Source: Mesorhizobium sp. ZC-5 (lineage in GTDB: Bacteria > Pseudomonadota > Alphaproteobacteria > Rhizobiales > Rhizobiaceae). From it: a stretch of 48,504 bases of DNA. The translations under genes and the position numbers were made by a program. Below the pieces are notes generated by a model that saw nothing but the letters and a program-made list of their open reading frames with translations, was not told the DNA's origin and did no database searches. Below are positions 27,468 through 36,422 of the stretch, piece after piece (the stretch's first letter is position 1; every line of letters begins with the position of its first letter). The DNA is taken from positions 1-48,504 of the forward strand of contig NZ_JAOWPT010000021.1 in assembly GCF_025753855.1 (NCBI RefSeq), in the 5' to 3' direction.

Positions 27468-29054
27468 TTAGCTATCAGCTCGCCACCAGCGCTCGAAGCA
27501 GCGGAAGCCGTCCAGGTCCCAATTGGTGGCAATCTTGTCGTGACCGACATTCCTGGAAAGCGCATTGATGTAATTCGCGAAGACAGGGATGACGGCACCA
27601 CCTTCGTCGCTGCAGAGTTTCTGCATTTCCGTATACATTTCCAACCGCTTTCCGTCGTCGAGTTCACTTCGGGCGGCCACGAGCAACTCGTTGAAACGCG
27701 GGTTTTTCCAGTGGGTCTCATTCCAGGAAGCTTCCGCAGCGTAGGTAGTGGTGAACATCCAATCCGCCGTCGGGCGACCGCCCCAGTAGTTGGTGGAGAA
27801 GGGCTTCTTCATCCAGACATTGTCATAGTAGCCGTCCGCAGGCTCACGCACCACATCAATCGATATACCCGCCTTCGAGGCCTCCTGTTGATACAGCGTG
27901 GCTGCATCCACAGCACCGGTATACGCAGCGTCGGAGGCCGAGAGCTGTATGTTGAGGTCGCCCAATCCCGCCTTTTTGAGATGGAACTTTGCCTTCTCGG
28001 GATCATACACCCGCTGCGGCAGGTCCTTCGCGAAAAACCTATTGGTCGAGGCGATTGGATGATCGTTGCCAATCTGCCCATACCCGCTGAGCATTGTCTT
28101 GAGTATTTGTTCTCGATCGATAGCGTACTTCAGCGCAAGGCGAACGTCCACGTTGTCAAATGGGGCCACGTCAACCAGCATTGGGAAAACGTAGTGCTGG
28201 GTTCCGCTTACCGATGCGATCTCCAGCATTTTGTTACGTTCCAGCAGGTGGATCGTTTTAAGATCGCAACGGTCCATCGCATCGATTTGCCCCGTCGTGA
28301 GCGCATTCGTTCGGGCGGTAACGTCCCGAATAGCCAAGATTTCTATAGAGTCGAACCACGCGGCGTTCGGCTTCCAATAGTTGGCAAACTTCTTTGCTGA
28401 TGCCTTTACACCGAAGTCGATAGTATCAAGCACGTACCCGCCACATCCTACTCCAGACGCATCAGCCTTGCCGTCCTTCTCGGGCATGATCGGGAGTTGA
28501 TAATACTCCATAAGGTAAGGGAAATCGACGTTGCCCTCTGTGAGGTTCACGACAACGGTCTCATTTCCGTCTGCTTTGACATCTGTCACGGATTTCAAGA
28601 TGTCTTTTGCCGCAGACTTGGAGTCTTTTCCGCGATGGTGATTGATAGACGCGATGACGTCAGCGGCCGTCAGTGATTTGCCATTGTGAAACTCGACGCC
28701 GCTGCGAAGCTTGAAAGTCCATGTCTTGGCGTCTTTTGACGGCTCCCAAGATTCGGCTAGTTCACCCACCAGATTTCCGTTCACATCCACTTCCGTTAGG
28801 TAGCTGTGCAGCCCGTGGCCAAGAATATACATAAATGTCTCAGCGTACGTTCCTGGGTCCAGCGAATCCGATGTGGAGCCTGAACCCACGCCGATTTTGA
28901 AGTGACCGCCCTTCTTAGGCTGTGCCGTTTGCGCGTGCGCGGCAAAAATACCTGAAGTGGCGCCTGCGGCTGCTAGGCCCAACATTCCAGCCGTCTGCAG
29001 GAACCGGCGGCGATTGGCTTCCCAACTTTTTGTGACGTCGTAATCTTTAGACAT
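27468..29054 (-). CDS. ABC transporter substrate-binding protein, SBP_bac_5 family (copy 2), Tat-exported
   Basis: A 528-residue periplasmic binding protein. The N-terminus has NRRRFLQ twin arginines, a hydrophobic stretch (TAGMLGLAAAGATSGIFAAHA) and a likely cut after AHAQ. The mature part begins GGHFKIGVGSGSTSDSLDPG and contains ELAESWEPSKDAKTWTFKLRSGVEFHNGKSL. It parallels copy 1 (21634) throughout, including LDGFRCFERWW at the C-terminus. ATG 29054 has AGGAGA upstream and gives the signal peptide; the open frame further upstream is not coding. It is the first gene of a four-gene importer operon. Operator copy D lies 150 bases upstream. Confidence 0.93.
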   Translation of the reverse strand: MSKDYDVTKSWEANRRRFLQTAGMLGLAAAGATSGIFAAHAQTAQPKKGGHFKIGVGSGSTSDSLDPGTYAETFMYILGHGLHSYLTEVDVNGNLVGELAESWEPSKDAKTWTFKLRSGVEFHNGKSLTAADVIASINHHRGKDSKSAAKDILKSVTDVKADGNETVVVNLTEGNVDFPYLMEYYQLPIMPEKDGKADASGVGCGGYVLDTIDFGVKASAKKFANYWKPNAAWFDSIEILAIRDVTARTNALTTGQIDAMDRCDLKTIHLLERNKMLEIASVSGTQHYVFPMLVDVAPFDNVDVRLALKYAIDREQILKTMLSGYGQIGNDHPIASTNRFFAKDLPQRVYDPEKAKFHLKKAGLGDLNIQLSASDAAYTGAVDAATLYQQEASKAGISIDVVREPADGYYDNVWMKKPFSTNYWGGRPTADWMFTTTYAAEASWNETHWKNPRFNELLVAARSELDDGKRLEMYTEMQKLCSDEGGAVIPVFANYINALSRNVGHDKIATNWDLDGFRCFERWWRADS

Positions 29055-29201
29055 TCCGTTCTCCTCTCTGAACATCATTCGGTGACGTTTCTTTTCCGGC
29101 CGATCGCGTGGCCGCGCTGAGCAATCTCGAATTGTCGGCTGGTAAGCGGCCTGTTCGCCCAACGTTGATGAACGCTTAACATGGCCGCAGTTCGCGAGAG
29201 C

Positions 29202-29238
29202 GCGAAATAAAGTCATGCGGAGGATGACTTTATTTCGC
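29202..29238. promoter_or_regulatory. 33-bp operator-like palindrome, copy D (perfect)
   Basis: Arms GAAATAAAGTCAT (29204-29216) and ATGACTTTATTTC (29224-29236) are exact inverted repeats around GCGGAGG. The match extends two more bases outward (GC on each side), giving a 15-bp perfect inverted repeat. The site lies between the importer operon (start 29054, minus) and the HTH-only LysR gene (start 29496, plus), so it could control both. Confidence 0.8.
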
Positions 29239-29495
29239 TTCGATCGGCTCACCTGACAGGTGATAGCTGCTGTGAAATTTGCCAAATCAGGCCATACGTT
29301 CTGTCAGGACCTAAGAGAGAGCTTTTCCAATGTCCTATTCCACGGCAACTGCGTATTCGGCCCGTGTACGTCGTCTCTTTTCAGCACTTTGATCTAGAGC
29401 CATCGGCAAAAGCCAGCGCCGAGGCCAGAGGCTCCGCGTCGTGCAGTTATCGGCACCCGATGCGAGCGCGATGGTCGATCTGATTGGATACCCCG

Positions 29496-29807
29496 ATGGA
29501 ACATCGCTACCACAGCCTGCCGAGCCTGGATGCCTTGGAACTGTTTGAGTCGCTGGCGAGAAACCTCTCGATCAACGCGGCTGCCAGAGAACTCGGGCTG
29601 AGCGCATCCGAGATCAGGCAGAAGATGAAGGTAATCGAAGATGAGTTAGGCGTTTGCCTGATTATTGCGCACGATGCGGATGTTTTGCTAACGGTGCCTG
29701 GCAGGGAGATGTATCAGGCCATCTCCTTGGTTCTCTCGAACACGAGCGACTGCCTGGACAAAATCAAGCGGGCATCTCGCAAGCGCTTATCTCGCCGAAT
29801 TACATAG
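29496..29807 (+). CDS. LysR-type DNA-binding domain without effector domain
   Basis: A 103-residue protein that contains only the winged helix-turn-helix of a GcvA-type LysR regulator (LPSLDALELFESLARNLSINAAARELGLSASEIRQKMKVIEDELG), a wing and the start of the linker helix (EMYQAISLVLSNTSDCLDKIKRASR). Normal LysR proteins are about 300 residues, so the sensor/oligomerisation domain is absent. The following 360 bases show no remnant of it that I can recognise, so this may be a working mini-regulator or a stable truncation. I chose ATG 29496; a TTG at 29484 adds four residues. It is divergent from the importer operon and next to the perfect palindrome. Confidence 0.7.
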   Translation: MEHRYHSLPSLDALELFESLARNLSINAAARELGLSASEIRQKMKVIEDELGVCLIIAHDADVLLTVPGREMYQAISLVLSNTSDCLDKIKRASRKRLSRRIT

Positions 29808-30039
29808 ATCGTTACGATACCGATCCAGTTTCACCCAGTCTGATACAATTCAGATCTCATCTCGTTCCCGACCAATTACACATATTCCAACCTAGATAAA
29901 TGTTTGCTGCAATGCAGCGATTATAGCGGCTTCGCGCGCCTATCATCAGGGGAGCGACCGGAGATAACTGCTCGTCGTCATCAGTGTGCCTCTCAACATA
30001 CTTAGCACACTTCAGCTAATGTTGACGAGAGGGCTTTTG

Positions 30040-30072
30040 GAAGCAAAGTCACCGGTCAGGTTACTTTTTTGC
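30040..30072. promoter_or_regulatory. 33-bp operator-like palindrome, copy E
   Basis: Left arm GAAGCAAAGTCAC, centre CGGTCAG, right arm GTTACTTTTTTGC. It ends 97 bases before the ATG of crotonase 2 at 30170. Apart from it and a scatter of AT-rich bases, the 362-bp gap 29808-30169 shows no gene. Confidence 0.65.
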
Positions 30073-30169
30073 TGACACATGAAGTGCGGATTGCTGATAT
30101 CCGATTCACGATCTCGCAAGGCGCACACGGCTGACGAGATGGATTTTACCGACAGAGGACCCATTGGAC

Positions 30170-31003
30170 ATGACCAGCGAGACTACAAATTACGAGAATA
30201 TCCTCTATGAAGTGGATGCGGAGCACATCTGCTGGATCACGCTAAATCGCCCGGAGAAGGCCAATGCTATGAGCGAAGCGCTCATTCTTGAGTTGCGCTC
30301 CGGCTTGCTGCGTGCAGACCAGGATGACTCGGTGCACGTGATTGTAGTGCGTGGCGCCGGCAAGGGCTTTTCGGGTGGCTACGATCTGGATGGCGACAGC
30401 CAGGATGACCGCTCCTCCATCTACCCATACCGCCTAAAGTACATTAGGCAGTTCGAAGAGTTCATCACGCCGTGGCTCCTGAGTAAGCCAGTGATCTGCG
30501 CGATCCATAAGTATGCGATCGGAAAGGCGTTCGAGTTCTCGCTGTTCTGCGACTACACGATCGCCACGTCGGACACGAAGATGGGGTACAGCGAAGTGCG
30601 TTATGGCTTGTCCGCGCACTGCCTATTCATGCCTTGGCTGGTGAATATGAAGACGGCGAAGGACCTGCTTCTAACAGGTCGCGAAGTTCCGGCCGAAGAG
30701 GCGAAGACCCTTGGTTTGATCTCGGAAGTCTGCGCTCCTGAACAGCTTCATGAAGTTACGAAGCGCAAGGCGACGCTCATGGCGCGCATTCCGCGCCACA
30801 TGCAGCAGATGCACAAGATGTACCTGAACCGTCTGTACGAGATGCAGGGACTTCGTAGCGCGACCGACTACTACCTCGAACTCGTCGCCGTGCTCGGGCA
30901 GCAGCCGGTTCCGGAGTATGAGGAGCTCACCCGCATGACGGTGGAGAAGGGCCTCCGCGCGGCTCTGGATCACGCTCAAGCTCGCTACAAGGGTCTGGAC
31001 TAA
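30170..31003 (+). CDS. crotonase-family protein 2 (enoyl-CoA hydratase-like)
   Basis: A 277-residue crotonase-fold protein. The first oxyanion region GKGFSGGYDLDGD and WITLNRPEKANAMSEALI are standard. The second loop reads HKYAIGKAFEFSLFCDYTIA, where most hydratases have YALGGG; the usual second glycine is lysine, though the following acidic residue is kept. The second acid is in MGYSEVRYGLS. The reaction may therefore differ from simple hydration (isomerase, hydrolase or dehalogenase are all known in the fold). It follows operator copy E and is followed closely by the CoA-pyrophosphatase gene. Confidence 0.85.
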   Translation: MTSETTNYENILYEVDAEHICWITLNRPEKANAMSEALILELRSGLLRADQDDSVHVIVVRGAGKGFSGGYDLDGDSQDDRSSIYPYRLKYIRQFEEFITPWLLSKPVICAIHKYAIGKAFEFSLFCDYTIATSDTKMGYSEVRYGLSAHCLFMPWLVNMKTAKDLLLTGREVPAEEAKTLGLISEVCAPEQLHEVTKRKATLMARIPRHMQQMHKMYLNRLYEMQGLRSATDYYLELVAVLGQQPVPEYEELTRMTVEKGLRAALDHAQARYKGLD

Positions 31004-31082
31004 CTCAACCGGCGCACCACAGCAACCTGTGGTGCGCGACCGGCATCAAGTGGGAACTGAATAAACGGAGCGGAGGCGGCAC

Positions 31083-31715
31083 TTGCACGTATCAAAGCTG
31101 ACGCCGGAATTGGTCGCAGATCTTCGATCGCAGTACCAAGCGGTAGCGCCTTGGAAGACGGAGAGCGGCGAATCTTTGAAGCGTGCAGCCGTCGGCATCA
31201 TTCTGATCGAGGCGGATGATGGGTCTGGCGAACCTGCTTTCCTATTAACGCTGCGAAATTCGAAGATGAGATCGCATGCTGGCCAATACGCTCTGCCCGG
31301 CGGGCGCGCAAATGACGGCGAGATGCCTATAGAGACGGTCATTCGTGAGTGTGATGAGGAAATCGGTCTGAAGCTTCGCGAGGAGCAGGCGATAGGGTCT
31401 CTTGACGTCTACGTCAGCCAATCTGGCTACGTGATCACGCCCGTGGTTTTTGTTGTGTTGTCCGACGCGGCCTTCAACATCAATCCTGAAGAGGTCACAG
31501 AGATGTTTCGGATTAAGTTGTCGGATGTAACTGGTGAGCGTGGAGCACAGTTTTCTGACGAGCTGGGGGGCGGCGCCAATCTGATAAGACTTCCTCTCTT
31601 CGACCATCACTTGCACGCCCCGACAGCCGCGATGATCTATCAACTCCTCGAATTGCTCGCAGGGAGATACACAGCTGTTAGTCACCTTGTTGCCCCAGAT
31701 TTTGCGACGCGGTGA
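31083..31715 (+). CDS. Nudix hydrolase, CoA pyrophosphatase type
   Basis: Predicted to cleave CoA or acyl-CoA to phosphopantetheine and 3',5'-ADP. The 210 residues contain the Nudix box (GRANDGEMPIETVIRECDEEIGL fits G-x5-E-x7-R-E-x2-E-E-x-G). Just before it is the CoA-specific motif LLTLRN then HAGQYALPGG. The start appears to be TTG at 31083, with GGAGG seven bases upstream and no ATG or GTG at a suitable place. It lies 79 bp after crotonase 2 on the same strand. A CoA-degrading enzyme in an acyl-CoA catabolic unit may clear stalled thioesters; that is inference. Confidence 0.82.
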   Translation: MHVSKLTPELVADLRSQYQAVAPWKTESGESLKRAAVGIILIEADDGSGEPAFLLTLRNSKMRSHAGQYALPGGRANDGEMPIETVIRECDEEIGLKLREEQAIGSLDVYVSQSGYVITPVVFVVLSDAAFNINPEEVTEMFRIKLSDVTGERGAQFSDELGGGANLIRLPLFDHHLHAPTAAMIYQLLELLAGRYTAVSHLVAPDFATR

Positions 31716-31882
31716 ATGGTATCTGGCGATTCTGATCTCCAGCAGCAGACAGCTCGGATCCAGAAAGCATCAACTTCTTCCCAATGCTGCCGATATCGCA
31801 ACACGCGAAACGTCATCGATGAGCGCTTTTGCAGCGGTGCGGCGAAGTCACAGTGACCTATTGAGTGAAAAGGCGTCGCGGA

Positions 31883-33337
31883 ATGAAATATCAACCTGAG
31901 GCAAGCCACTTCATCAATGGCGCGTATCTCGACGATACGTCTGGAAAGCCCATCGAGGTCATCTATCCGGGTAGCGGTAAGGTGATCGCGACGCTCCACT
32001 CGGCCACGCACACCATCGTTGAGGAGGCTCTGCGGGGAGGGGACGCCGCGAAAGTCATCTGGCGAGAGGCCACCAGCGCCGAGCGTAGCCGTGTGTTGAG
32101 CGCAGCTTCGCGGATATTGCGCGAGCGTGCAGCTGAACTCGCTGAACTCGAAACGCAGAACACCGGAAAGCCCATACAGGAGACGATCGTAGCGGATGCT
32201 GGCGCTGCCGCCGACCTACTGGAGTACTTTGGAAGTGTCGCGGCGAGCATTACGGGCGACTACATCCCACTGGCGAACGGAGACTTTGCCTACACAGTGC
32301 CAGAGCCAGTCGGGCTTTGTGTGGGAATCGGCGCCTGGAACTATCCCCTGCAGATCGCTTGCGCGAAAGCGGCGCCCGCGTTGGCATGCGGCAATACCGT
32401 GATTTTCAAACCATCGGAGATCACGCCGCTGACGGCCCTTAAGCTGGCGGAGGTACTCCATCAAGCGGGTCTCCCGCCCGGCGTATTCAATGTCGTCCAG
32501 GGTTACGGTGAGGTCGGCGCTACGCTGATAGCAGATCCTCGCGTCGCGAAAGTTTCGCTCACGGGGTCCGTAGCCACAGGCAAAAGGGTCTACGCCGCAG
32601 CAGCCGAGGGTATGAAACGTGTGACTATGGAGCTCGGTGGGAAATCACCGCTTATTGTTTTTGACGACGCAGATCTAGAGACCGCGGTCAGCGGCGCGAT
32701 TCTCGGCAACTTCTATTCATCCGGCCAAGTCTGCTCCAATGGAACGAGGGTGTTCGTTCAGAAGGGCATAAAAACTGCCTTCACGGAACGTCTGCTGCAA
32801 CGGCTTTCATTGGCAAAGATCGGTGATCCGATGGATCCCGAAACGAACTTTGGTCCATTGATAAGCGAGCGACAGCTACAGATCGTCAGGTCTTATATCG
32901 AGAAGGGTATAGGTGAGGGGGCGAACCTGGTACATGGCGGTATCCAGCTCAACCGTGCCGGTTATTACCTGTATCCAACCGTTTTCACGGAAGTCGACGA
33001 TCGGATGACGATCGCGCGTGAGGAGATATTCGGTCCGGTGATGTCCGTCTTGGACTTCGACACGGAAGAAGAAGTGATCGGAAGAGCCAATGCAACGGAA
33101 TTTGGTCTGGCTGCGGGAGTTTTCACAGCCAACCTCGCACGGGCGCATCGTGTCGCAAAAGCCTTTGAGTCCGGGACTTGCTACATCAACACATATAACG
33201 TTTCGCCGCCGGAAACTCCGTTCGGGGGCTCAAAGCTATCGGGCGTTGGCCGAGAGAATTCAAAGGCTGCGATCCAGCACTACACCGAGATGAAGACGGT
33301 GTTAGTATCGGTGAACGAACTCAGTGCTCCCTATTAA
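31883..33337 (+). CDS. betB: betaine aldehyde dehydrogenase-like NAD(P)-dependent aldehyde dehydrogenase
   Basis: A 484-residue aldehyde dehydrogenase that closely follows rhizobial BetB along its length ([10 protein letters not shown] start, [72 protein letters not shown], end SAPY). The catalytic glutamate is in MELGGKSP and the cysteine in GQVCSN near residue 285. BetB oxidises betaine aldehyde to glycine betaine, but related enzymes take other aminoaldehydes. There is no betA or betI beside it, so the aldehyde may come from the neighbouring catabolic genes. ATG 31883 gives the normal N-terminus; a GTG at 31865 would add six residues. Confidence 0.85.
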   Translation: MKYQPEASHFINGAYLDDTSGKPIEVIYPGSGKVIATLHSATHTIVEEALRGGDAAKVIWREATSAERSRVLSAASRILRERAAELAELETQNTGKPIQETIVADAGAAADLLEYFGSVAASITGDYIPLANGDFAYTVPEPVGLCVGIGAWNYPLQIACAKAAPALACGNTVIFKPSEITPLTALKLAEVLHQAGLPPGVFNVVQGYGEVGATLIADPRVAKVSLTGSVATGKRVYAAAAEGMKRVTMELGGKSPLIVFDDADLETAVSGAILGNFYSSGQVCSNGTRVFVQKGIKTAFTERLLQRLSLAKIGDPMDPETNFGPLISERQLQIVRSYIEKGIGEGANLVHGGIQLNRAGYYLYPTVFTEVDDRMTIAREEIFGPVMSVLDFDTEEEVIGRANATEFGLAAGVFTANLARAHRVAKAFESGTCYINTYNVSPPETPFGGSKLSGVGRENSKAAIQHYTEMKTVLVSVNELSAPY

Positions 33338-33570
33338 TGCGTCACGTGGCACGTCTGGCTCATGTCCTGAGGATCATGCTGACACGATGTAGAACTTTGA
33401 GAGCAGCAGACAAGGGAAATAGAGAGTCCGCCTTCGCGCCGCGATTGGAGCGAATATCCCGATCGCAGAGCTACGGTCGTCCTTTCTGCGAGAACCTCCA
33501 CCGCGAACAAGGAGATACCCCCGGCTGCTGGCAGGATAACGCGGGTCGTCATAGTGACGAATGCAGCAGC

Positions 33571-34482
33571 CTAGATCGCGGGCTCTTTCGCTGCGAGCTC
33601 CATCATCCAGTCTCTGAACAGCTGAGCTGCCCCTGACAGCTTCCGGTTCTCATTCCACGTCAGGTAGAAGTTTCCGGGTGCGGGCAGACGCAAATCGGTA
33701 AGCCTGACCAACTTACCCGCAGTGACCAGAGGGTGAATGAGACGATGCCATCCGATTGCGACGCCTTGATCGGCTTGCGCAGCCTGCATCGTCGCCGAAA
33801 ACTTCCCGAACCTTCGACCCCTAGGCGTATCATGTGGGATTGCTGCTTTCGTGAACAGCTCATCCCACCCTGTCCAATAGGAGTCAACCCAACTGAAATG
33901 CAAAAGCGGTAGCTCAGGTAATGACTTGGGTGTCACATCGCAGTGTTGCTGCGCGAATCCCGGTCCGCATACCGGGTACATGCCATCGTCGAAAAGATGC
34001 TCGGCACGCTCCGCCTGCCATGAGCCATTCCCGTAGCGAACGCGCAGCTGAACCTCCGCGTTCCTGAAGTCGCGAGGATCATCCGACACAAGATGGTCGA
34101 CTGAGATGTCGGGGTATCGCTGCCAGAAGTCGGGCATCCGTGGCATCAGCCATAGCGATGCAAAATTGTCGGTGCACGCGATCGTTAGCTGACTAGCCTG
34201 ATCGCCGCGCTTGACGCTCTTCACAACCTCCGACGCTCTTGTGAAACCATTCGCCAAAACCGAGTAGAGTTCCTCGCCGGCGGAAGTGAGCATCACACCG
34301 GTATGCACACGGTGGAATAGGGGAACGCCAATTTCCTCTTCGACAGCCTTTACTTGTCGGCTGACGGCGCCTGGCGTGACATTTAATTCTGACGCGGCGA
34401 GCTTGAACGAGAGATGTCTCGCGGACGCCTCGAAAACCGCCAGTGAGGTCAAGGACGGCAGGTCATAGTAGCGACGAACCAT
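33571..34482 (-). CDS. LysR-family regulator, GcvA type
   Basis: A 303-residue regulator. The N-terminus (LPSLTSLAVFEASARHLSFKLAASELNVTPGAVSRQVKAVEEEIG) is the GcvA-type winged HTH and resembles that of the truncated protein at 29496. The effector domain follows (LTIACTDNFASLWLMPRMPDFWQRYPDI). It converges with betB; the 233-bp gap 33338-33570 holds no gene that I recognise. It is a candidate for the regulator of the 33-bp palindromes, but no palindrome lies before this gene itself. Confidence 0.9.
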   Translation of the reverse strand: MVRRYYDLPSLTSLAVFEASARHLSFKLAASELNVTPGAVSRQVKAVEEEIGVPLFHRVHTGVMLTSAGEELYSVLANGFTRASEVVKSVKRGDQASQLTIACTDNFASLWLMPRMPDFWQRYPDISVDHLVSDDPRDFRNAEVQLRVRYGNGSWQAERAEHLFDDGMYPVCGPGFAQQHCDVTPKSLPELPLLHFSWVDSYWTGWDELFTKAAIPHDTPRGRRFGKFSATMQAAQADQGVAIGWHRLIHPLVTAGKLVRLTDLRLPAPGNFYLTWNENRKLSGAAQLFRDWMMELAAKEPAI

Positions 34483-34661
34483 AGTATGAAACCATCAAAA
34501 GCGCCCACAGCCGTGGGCTGTTTGCGTTGAAGGCTATCCCGCGGCTGGACGCGTGACAAGAGGTACTAGTGGTCCCGGGTTCCTTCCCGCCGACCTACCG
34601 TTAAGACAATCCATCATCTGCATTCCTCCCACGCACTTTAAGTCGCTTTACTGGAAATCCT

Positions 34662-35104
34662 AGGCACGAGTGCTTTCAGCACGTCCGTCATTCTAAGTGT
34701 CCCACCACGCTCACCGTCGACCTCAACCGAGAGAACTTTGTCGGCCGCTCCCCCGGCCTTCAAGCTGCCTCGAGCGTCTGATCGCTACTGATAACCTCGT
34801 CTGCGTCGTGCGACACGGGCCCCGTTTGCATGACGGATCGAACGCGAAGTACGCGCGCCCTGTTGATATCGCTCATGAAATTATCGATGTAAGGGTCCGC
34901 CGGGTTCAGTAGAATGTCTTGGGGCTCACCCTGTTGGATGACTTCGCCATCCTTCAGGATCACGAGATGATCCGCGAGCTTCAAGGCTTCGTCGAGATCG
35001 TGGGTGATAAAAACGACCGTTTTATGAAGATCGTTTTGCAGGTCCAACAAAAGGTCCTGCACGCTGGACCGGATTAGTCGGTCAAGTGCCGAATAGGCCT
35101 CGTC
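34662..35104 (-). pseudogene. proV: broken duplicate of proV (C-terminal half)
   Basis: The frame matches the C-terminal half of the intact ProV encoded at 35367-36422 (DEAYSALDRLIRSS, TVVFITHDLDEALKLADHLVILKDGE, PADPYIDNFMSDINRARVLRVRSVM). Homology begins abruptly at about 35104, so Walker A and the signature motif are absent. A frameshift/deletion near 34762 creates an early stop after DQTLEAA, while the matching tail (MTDVLKALVP) persists in another frame down to about 34662. The open frame upstream to 35233 is not ProV. It is a decayed tandem duplicate lying directly downstream of the intact gene. Confidence 0.8.
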
Positions 35105-35366
35105 GTTCCAAATGGCAGCGGCAGTGGGTCCAAGCTTCGTAAATTGCTGTGTTCTGGGCAACAGAGATGAGCCGATGACTTCTGAGACAATGCCCAAAAC
35201 CGGAGCCCCGTAACCTGTGATCAGAGGACTCATGGATTCACTTTCCGGGACGCCTGAAAAGCCTTTGCAAAAATCCTCGCAGCCATGGCCTACGGCATTT
35301 GTTCGGCAACAGCGAGGTCCATTCGGTTGAAGAGCGCCAAGGGAAACCCATCGTCGTGGTCCTAAC

Positions 35367-36422
35367 CTAAACGTTGCTGTGGTTCCGTCCTGTCGTCGCC
35401 GTGGGTACGAGCGCCTTCAAAACGTCAGTCATCTTGAGAGTGCCCACCCGGGCCCCGTTCGAGTGCACCGCAAATGACTTGTCGGCGGCACCGTGGGATC
35501 GCAGGATCGCTCGCTCCAGGGTTTCGTCCCCGTCGAGGACTTCATAGCCATCATCCTCGACGATAGTCTTTTCCATTACGGATCGGACGCGAAGCACCCG
35601 GGCGCGGTTGATATCGCTGACGAAGTCTTCGATGTAAGGGTCGGCCGGGTTGAGGAGGATGTATTGCGGTTCCCCTTGCTGCACGATTTCGCCGTCCTTC
35701 AGGATCACCAGATGGTCGGCGAGCTTGAGGGCCTCATCTAGGTCATGCGTGATGAAGACGACGGTCTTCTGGAGATCCTTCTGTAATTCCAAGAGGAGGT
35801 CCTGCATGCTTGAGCGGATAAGCGGGTCAAGCGCCGAATAGGCTTCATCCATGAGCATGAGCTCGGAGTTTGAAGTTAGCGCCCGCGCAAGGCCGACGCG
35901 CTGCTGCATGCCTCCCGACAGTTGGTGAGGATACAGCCCCTCCGAGCCCGCGAGGCCGACTCTGCTGAGCCATTTGCGGGCCGTCTCGTCGGTTTTGGCC
36001 CGCCCGTCCCCACGCACAGAGCATGGCATGCCGGCGTTGCGGAGGACCGTTTCATGGGGCAGCAGCGCAAACTTTTGAAAAACCATAGACATCTGGGTCC
36101 GGCGTAGCTGCTGCAGCCTCGCCCGATCGAGTTTCATGATGTCCGTCCCGTTGACTATGACCTCACCCGCCGTGGGGTCGACGAGGCGGTTGAGGTGTCG
36201 AATGAGGGTCGATTTTCCGGAGCCCGAAAGGCCCATGATCACCGTGATCTCGCCTTGTTTGATCTCCACATTGATGTCGCGCAGCCCAAGTACATGGCCG
36301 TAGGCCTGCAGCATGTCCTTCTTGTGCATCCCGGCCTTCGCGTAGGACACCATGGCCGGCGCGTTGTTGCCGAAGATCTTGTACAGGTTGCGGATGGATA
36401 CGAAGCTCTCGGTCATGCTCAT
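35367..36422 (-). CDS. proV: glycine betaine/choline-type ABC transporter ATPase
   Basis: A 351-residue ATPase of the ProV/OpuAA type. The N-terminal IRNLYKIFGNNAP is followed by Walker A GLSGSGKST, signature LSGGMQQRV, Walker B ELMLMDEAYSALDPLIRSS and a short C-terminal tail instead of a full CBS pair. It energises uptake of a quaternary ammonium compound with ProW and ProX. The ATG at 36422 overlaps the TGA of proW (ATGA), which indicates coupling. A broken copy of its 3' half lies downstream. Confidence 0.92.
   Translation of the reverse strand: MSMTESFVSIRNLYKIFGNNAPAMVSYAKAGMHKKDMLQAYGHVLGLRDINVEIKQGEITVIMGLSGSGKSTLIRHLNRLVDPTAGEVIVNGTDIMKLDRARLQQLRRTQMSMVFQKFALLPHETVLRNAGMPCSVRGDGRAKTDETARKWLSRVGLAGSEGLYPHQLSGGMQQRVGLARALTSNSELMLMDEAYSALDPLIRSSMQDLLLELQKDLQKTVVFITHDLDEALKLADHLVILKDGEIVQQGEPQYILLNPADPYIEDFVSDINRARVLRVRSVMEKTIVEDDGYEVLDGDETLERAILRSHGAADKSFAVHSNGARVGTLKMTDVLKALVPTATTGRNHSNV

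Noticed and set aside
27420-28400. 326-residue plus-strand open frame opposite the binding protein
   Set aside because: It is antisense to a well-supported Tat-exported binding protein and shows no domain of its own.
31847-31857. GTCACAGTGAC palindrome 25 bp before betB, considered as a seventh operator copy
   Set aside because: The surrounding bases do not match the 13-bp arms; only AAGTCAC agrees, and the right arm is absent.
34503-34518. GCCCAC-AGCC-GTGGGC hairpin upstream of the LysR gene at 34482
   Set aside because: The stem is only 6 bp with no T-run and no clear link to a gene end; it is likely to occur by chance in GC-rich DNA.
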